Shown here piece after piece: positions 60,307 to 64,000 of a DNA stretch of 64,000 bases. The DNA lies in contig CALUYD010000002.1 of the NCBI GenBank assembly GCA_944324915.1, positions 62,001 through 126,000 of the forward strand, given 5' to 3'. The notes under the pieces are model-generated. The model worked only from the letters and a program-made list of their open reading frames with translations, was not told where the DNA came from and ran no database searches. This DNA comes from Candidatus Gastranaerophilales bacterium. Its GTDB lineage: Bacteria; Cyanobacteriota; Vampirovibrionia; Gastranaerophilales; Gastranaerophilaceae. Made by a program: the position numbers and the translations under genes. The first letter of the stretch is position 1; every line of letters starts with the position of its first letter.

Positions 60307-61601
60307 TATATTAATTTTGGTTTTCTAGGTTTTATTTTTGATATTTCAATTGCTTCATAGGCGATTTTTGTTGCATCATTTAATTTTGCTTCATTAACAT
60401 CATCAAAATATAATTCCATAATGCAATCGCCTTGTGTAACTTTATCACCTATTTTTTTATTTAAAATTATTCCTGCGCCATAGTTTATGTTATCTGTTTT
60501 TTTGTCACGTCCTGCGCCTAATAGTTTCGCAGCATAAGCTACGTCTAGTGCAATCAGCTTTTTAATATATCCGCTTTTTTGAGCTTTAATTTCGATTTTA
60601 TTTTTACCTATTTTAAATAGAGAGTAATCATTTATTATATTAGTGTCACCTTTTTGATGTTCTATGATTTCTTTAAATTTATTTAATGCAGCACTATTTT
60701 TAATAACTTCATCAACCATTTTTTTTGCTTCTTTTTTGCTTTTTGCTTTTTTGCAATTTAGCAGCGTTTTTGTTGCTAATTCAAGAGTAATATCATATAA
60801 ATCTTTTTTGTAATTACCTTTTAAAAATTCTAGTGCTTCAATTACTTCTAGACTGTTGCCTACTGTATAACCCAAAGGTTGCTCCATTGAGCTTATTACA
60901 ACATCAATATTTCTATTTAATAATTTACCTGTTTTAATCATTAAATCGCCTAATTCTTTTGCTTCTTTAGGAGTTTTTAAGAATGCGCCAGAACCGTATT
61001 TAACATCTAATACGATTGAATTTGCGCCTGATGCGATTTTTTTTGAAACAACAGAAGCACAAATCAATGATTTATTATCAACTGTTGCGCTAACATCACG
61101 AAGTGCATAAATTTTTCCGTCTGCCGGAGTTAAATTTGGGCTTTGAGATGATATTGCGACTTTTATATCTTTTATTTGATTGTAAAATTCTTCGTTTGTT
61201 AATTCTACTTTGAAATTCGGAATAGCTTCAAGTTTATCTATTGTGCCGCCCGTAAAACCAAGGCCTCTACCTGATAATTTAGCGGTATAAATTCCTAATT
61301 CAGCTAAAATAGGTATTAATACAAGAGTTACTTTATCGCCAACTCCTCCTGTTGAGTGTTTGTCTGCAATATCATTTGAAATTGATGAAAAATCCAAAAT
61401 ATCGCCTGAATTAACAAAGGCTTCTGTCATATATGCTGTTTCTTGGTCATTTAAACCTTTTAAGCATACTGCCATAAGCCAAGCAGACATTTGATAATCT
61501 TCAACTTCGCCTTTTGTATATCCGTTTACCAAAAAATTAATTTCTTCTTTTGTGTGTGTTTTGCCTTCTTTTTTCTTTTGAATTAAATCGACAGCTCTCA
61601 T
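60303..61601 (-). CDS. pdp: pyrimidine-nucleoside (thymidine) phosphorylase
   Basis: 432 residues. KHSTGGVGDKVTLVLIPIL phosphate loop, LSGRGLGFTGGTIDKLEAI, DVKYGSGAFLKTP and the C-terminal NYGAGIILNKKIGDKV biotinyl-like domain match Pdp/DeoA. Salvages uridine/thymidine to base and sugar phosphate. Last gene of the symporter-rlmH-pdp operon. Converges with the tandem hypothetical gene, overlapping by four bases. Confidence 0.96.
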   Translation of the reverse strand: MRAVDLIQKKKEGKTHTKEEINFLVNGYTKGEVEDYQMSAWLMAVCLKGLNDQETAYMTEAFVNSGDILDFSSISNDIADKHSTGGVGDKVTLVLIPILAELGIYTAKLSGRGLGFTGGTIDKLEAIPNFKVELTNEEFYNQIKDIKVAISSQSPNLTPADGKIYALRDVSATVDNKSLICASVVSKKIASGANSIVLDVKYGSGAFLKTPKEAKELGDLMIKTGKLLNRNIDVVISSMEQPLGYTVGNSLEVIEALEFLKGNYKKDLYDITLELATKTLLNCKKAKSKKEAKKMVDEVIKNSAALNKFKEIIEHQKGDTNIINDYSLFKIGKNKIEIKAQKSGYIKKLIALDVAYAAKLLGAGRDKKTDNINYGAGIILNKKIGDKVTQGDCIMELYFDDVNEAKLNDATKIAYEAIEISKIKPRKPKLIY

Positions 61602-61610
61602 ATTTTATCC

Positions 61611-62027
61611 TCATTTATGATATGGTTCATTATTTAAAATTTTATACGCTCTATAAATTTGCTCCATTAAAATCAAAACGGCTTCTTGGTGCAAAAAAGT
61701 TAACTTTGACATTGAAAATTTGAAATTAGATTTATTTCTGACATTTTGATTTAGACCTTCCGCTCCGCCAATTAGAAACATTATTTCATTATAATATCCG
61801 TCTTGTTCTATTTCTTTTAGTTTATGTGCAAAATCAACGCTGGATAACTGTTTTCCTTCTATTTCCATTGTGATTATAAATGTGTTTTGTTTATTTTTTA
61901 TATATTCTTCAATGTTTGATGTTTCTATTATTTCAACTCTGCCTAAAAGGCGCTTTTGGTATTCTAAAGCGCCTTTTAGATAAAAACTTTCTTTTAATTT
62001 TCCTTCAAGTATAACTTTGATATTCAA
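61611..62027 (-). CDS. rlmH: 23S rRNA (pseudouridine1915-N3) methyltransferase RlmH
   Basis: SPOUT methyltransferase, 138 residues (slightly short). FLIGGAEGLNQNVRN, LTFLHQEAVLILMEQIYRA and the C-terminal YHK end (NEPYHK) that binds SAM/rRNA are present. Second gene of the operon, two bases after the symporter, nine before pdp. Confidence 0.95.
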   Translation of the reverse strand: MNIKVILEGKLKESFYLKGALEYQKRLLGRVEIIETSNIEEYIKNKQNTFIITMEIEGKQLSSVDFAHKLKEIEQDGYYNEIMFLIGGAEGLNQNVRNKSNFKFSMSKLTFLHQEAVLILMEQIYRAYKILNNEPYHK

Positions 62028-62029
62028 GT

Positions 62030-63349
62030 TTATGCCTTTTGTTCTACTTGTTTACCGCATAAAAGTTCGTAATCAAGTTCATTTTCATTATCTGCAATAA
62101 TTGCTGCAACAACTGCATCTGATGTTATGTTGCATATTGTTCTGAACATATCTATAAATCTTTCTAAAGTAAATAACAATGAAAAACCGATTACTAGTTG
62201 TTCAGGAGTTAAACCGATACCATTTAAAATTAGAGCAATTGTGATTAAGCCTGCTCCAGGAATACCTGCTGAAGTTGATGAAGCGATTATTGCTAAAAAT
62301 GCAATTTCAACTATTAATAATGGTGTTAATTCAATTCCATACATTTGAGTTAAAAATATAACGGCAATGGTTTGCATAATAGCTGTACCATCCATATTTA
62401 AGGTAGCACCCAAAGGCAAAACAAATGAGCAAACTCTGTTTGAAATACCTCTCTTTTCGCAACATGTGATTGTCAAAGGTAATGTTGCAGAAGATGATGC
62501 AGTACCGAAAGCAACCATTATAGCTTCAGAAATTGCACCGAATAATTTTCCTGCAGGTACTTTTGAGAATACTTTTAACATTAGAGGATAAACTACAAAG
62601 AATTGAATAGCTATTGCAATATAGAATGCTAATATATATTTTGAAATGTTTGAAAATACATCAATACCAAAACTTCCCACTGCACTTGCGGTTAAGGCAA
62701 ATACACCCGGGGCTGCTAAATACATAATCCAATCAGTTACTTTCATTGTTGCTGCAAAAATACTTTCAAATAGTGAAATTAAAGGTCTTGAAATTTCACC
62801 TGCTTTTGTTAGAGCTATTGCAAAGATTGTTGTAAATAATATTACAGGAATCATGTTGCCTGAAGCTAAGGAAGCAAAAGGATTTTTGGGTATCATATTC
62901 ATAAAAATATTAGCCAAATTTTCTCTTTGGTATTCGATAGCGTTAGCAACATATCCTTGAATATTTTGTATTATGCTTTGATTTACTAGTTCTTTTGCTC
63001 CTACTCCGGGGTGTAATAAAATTGCAACAGCTGAAGCAATGCTGACTGCTGCAATTGTTATAATACCGTAATATAAAAGCATTTTTGAACCAAATTTAGT
63101 TAATTGCTTAGAATCACCTATATTTGATATACCAATTACGATAGCACTTATTACTAAAGGCAGAACTACCATTTGAATAATATTTATGAAACCTTCTCCC
63201 ACGAAGTGCAACACTTTATATAATTGCGGAAAATCTGCTTGAGGCATTTGCCAGCCAACAATTATCCCTAAAAGTAATCCTATAAATATATGTCCGTTTC
63301 TTTTAAGACCCAATAACAGCGCAATTATAACTTGCATGTGTAAACCCAT
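62030..63349 (-). CDS. dicarboxylate/amino-acid:cation symporter (DAACS family)
   Basis: 439 residues of the GltPh/DctA fold. Signature hairpin-1 serine-rich stretch TASSSATLPLTITCCEKRG, LGATLNMDGTAIMQ with NMDGT cation site, and the ASSTSAGIPGAGLI hairpin 2. Imports glutamate, aspartate or C4-dicarboxylates. ATG 63349 is preceded by GAGGA nine bases upstream. First gene of the symporter-rlmH-pdp operon. Confidence 0.94.
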   Translation of the reverse strand: MGLHMQVIIALLLGLKRNGHIFIGLLLGIIVGWQMPQADFPQLYKVLHFVGEGFINIIQMVVLPLVISAIVIGISNIGDSKQLTKFGSKMLLYYGIITIAAVSIASAVAILLHPGVGAKELVNQSIIQNIQGYVANAIEYQRENLANIFMNMIPKNPFASLASGNMIPVILFTTIFAIALTKAGEISRPLISLFESIFAATMKVTDWIMYLAAPGVFALTASAVGSFGIDVFSNISKYILAFYIAIAIQFFVVYPLMLKVFSKVPAGKLFGAISEAIMVAFGTASSSATLPLTITCCEKRGISNRVCSFVLPLGATLNMDGTAIMQTIAVIFLTQMYGIELTPLLIVEIAFLAIIASSTSAGIPGAGLITIALILNGIGLTPEQLVIGFSLLFTLERFIDMFRTICNITSDAVVAAIIADNENELDYELLCGKQVEQKA

Positions 63350-63467
63350 CGATAAGTGTCCTCATAATACTATTTTGATTTATTCTACTATGTTTTAGAT
63401 AATTTTGCAAAGAAATTCAAACAAAAAACTGATTTAATTTAAGTAATCATAAGATTATTATTAACCT

Positions 63468-63650
63468 ATGGAAAATAAAAATAATTTAAATTTTTTGGGA
63501 ATAATGTTTGAATGTTGTAATGTATATGGAAGAATATACAAAAATAAAGAAGGCACTCATTACCAAGGAAGATGCCCAAGATGTCTGCGAGAAATAAAAA
63601 TCAGAATTGGCGAAGAAGGTACAAAAAACAGGTTCTTTAGAGCTCATTAA
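63468..63650 (+). CDS. small zinc-ribbon-like protein
   Basis: 60 residues. Conserved-looking core [20 protein letters not shown] then [15 protein letters not shown] and [10 protein letters not shown]: two cysteines at the start and a CPRC pair give a likely Zn site. I have seen similar short proteins with a V-Y-G-R-I-Y...G-R-C-P-x-C pattern in cyanobacteria and planctomycetes but cannot name a family. TATTAT lies six bases before ATG with no ribosome site: probably leaderless. Confidence 0.65.
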   Translation: MENKNNLNFLGIMFECCNVYGRIYKNKEGTHYQGRCPRCLREIKIRIGEEGTKNRFFRAH

Positions 63651-63711
63651 AAAAATAAACCCTTGAGCAAATAACACAAGGGATAAATACAAAGGAATAT
63701 TTTTATTTGGC

Positions 63712-64000
63712 TTAGCCACTAAATGTTTTAAATACTGTTTCGATTGTATCTTCAATAACCTTGGATACTGAATCCATTTCTGTTTGTATTGCGTTATGTT
63801 CTGTGTCTAATTGATTGATTTGTAATTCAAGGGCTCTATCTTCTTCTTGAATTTTTTCTGTTTCTTTGTTTAGTTTTTCAACTTCTCTTTCGTATAACAT
63901 TTTTTTGTATTCATATTCATTCATTGCTTCTTGATACAATGTTTCATCTTCAGTTGATGTAGTTGAGATTGAATATGTGCTTCCAATCATTTCGGGTACA
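63712..64000 (-). CDS. coiled-coil protein, possibly continuing beyond the window
   Basis: At least 92 residues from ATG 63990; the same frame stays open to the edge (codons for V, P, E precede M), so the start may lie outside. Coiled coil with heptads (YEYKKMLYEREVEKLNKETE, IQEEDRALELQINQLDTEH, IQTEMDSVSKVIEDTIETVF). Function unknown. Single cysteine-free chain with Thr/Ser-rich N-terminus. Confidence 0.6.
   Translation of the reverse strand, partial: VPEMIGSTYSISTTSTEDETLYQEAMNEYEYKKMLYEREVEKLNKETEKIQEEDRALELQINQLDTEHNAIQTEMDSVSKVIEDTIETVFKTFSG

Noticed and set aside
1-64000. CRISPR array, rRNA genes, insertion sequences
   Set aside because: No regularly spaced repeats, rRNA segments or transposase frames were seen.

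Overview
The window reads as one stretch of chromosome from a very AT-rich, anaerobic, fermentative and probably flagellated bacterium. The best fit is a gut member of the non-photosynthetic cyanobacterial sister group (Gastranaerophilales / Melainabacteria / Vampirovibrionia). This rests on gene content: the rplQ-truA-rplM-rpsI order seen in cyanobacteria, pyruvate formate-lyase with superoxide reductase, rubrerythrin and ferritin but no respiratory chain, a flagellin, a GFTLAE prepilin-like secreted protein, and several proteins of unknown function with a short N-terminal F-(K/T)-(G/A) motif. The taxonomic placement is inference; no rRNA is present.

Layout. 1-0.8 kb: 3' part of a flagellin gene. 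0.9-6.8 kb: five-gene run ffh-trkA-trkH-formyltransferase-AP endonuclease. 6.9-16.3 kb: small hypothetical genes, Hsp20, a TerC-type membrane protein, pyruvate kinase, ferritin, purine nucleoside phosphorylase, a probable RNA polymerase omega subunit, a secreted HExxH protein, murI and a cell-wall amidase. 16.4-20.6 kb: two orphan sugar ABC permeases, then a pyruvate formate-lyase whose glycyl-radical domain is a separate 80-residue gene. 20.6-24.1 kb: minus-strand operon pgpH-ybeY-dgkA-C_GCAxxG protein. 24.2-29 kb: secreted GH13 amylase, a ribbon-helix-helix repressor, and an 850-residue multidomain protein with a RelA/SpoT-like domain at its C-terminus followed by a small gene that may protect against it. 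29-31.2 kb: redox block (superoxide reductase, degenerate ferritin, endonuclease III, thioredoxin, glutaredoxin). 31.2-35 kb: TPR protein, C39-type protease, M23 peptidase with a phage-like N-terminus, tRNA-Gly, two small secreted proteins. 35-45.4 kb: alaS, a small Xre/prepilin module bracketed by inverted copies of one 29-bp terminator, a glutamate-synthase-type flavoprotein, HAD phosphatase, ispF, an LRR-like protein, GH38. 45.5-48.6 kb: PEBP, UbiA, a glycine-zipper protein. 48.9-53.8 kb: infA-rpmJ-rpsM-rpsK-rpsD-rpoA-rplQ-truA-rplM-rpsI. 53.9-56 kb: LeuD-like, IDH/IPMDH and rubrerythrin. 56-64 kb: yraN, gatA, two tandem paralogues of unknown function, operon of a dicarboxylate symporter-rlmH-pyrimidine phosphorylase, and two small proteins at the edge.

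How it fits together. Sugars enter through ABC permeases and amylase products, pass through pyruvate kinase and are cleaved by pyruvate formate-lyase to acetyl-CoA and formate. The isocitrate/isopropylmalate-type pair and the GltD-like enzyme point to 2-oxoglutarate/glutamate or leucine synthesis. Superoxide reductase, rubrerythrin, ferritins, thioredoxin and glutaredoxin defend the oxygen-sensitive enzymes. The PFL gene and the LeuD-like operon share a near-identical palindrome at their promoters, suggesting one regulator for both.

The points I consider most worth following are the split pyruvate formate-lyase with a CxCxxC tail, the RelA/SpoT-domain protein with its palindrome, divergent repressor and small partner gene, the shared GTTGYAATTACAAC operator, and a set of genes whose -10 boxes sit so close to ATG that leaderless mRNAs are likely.
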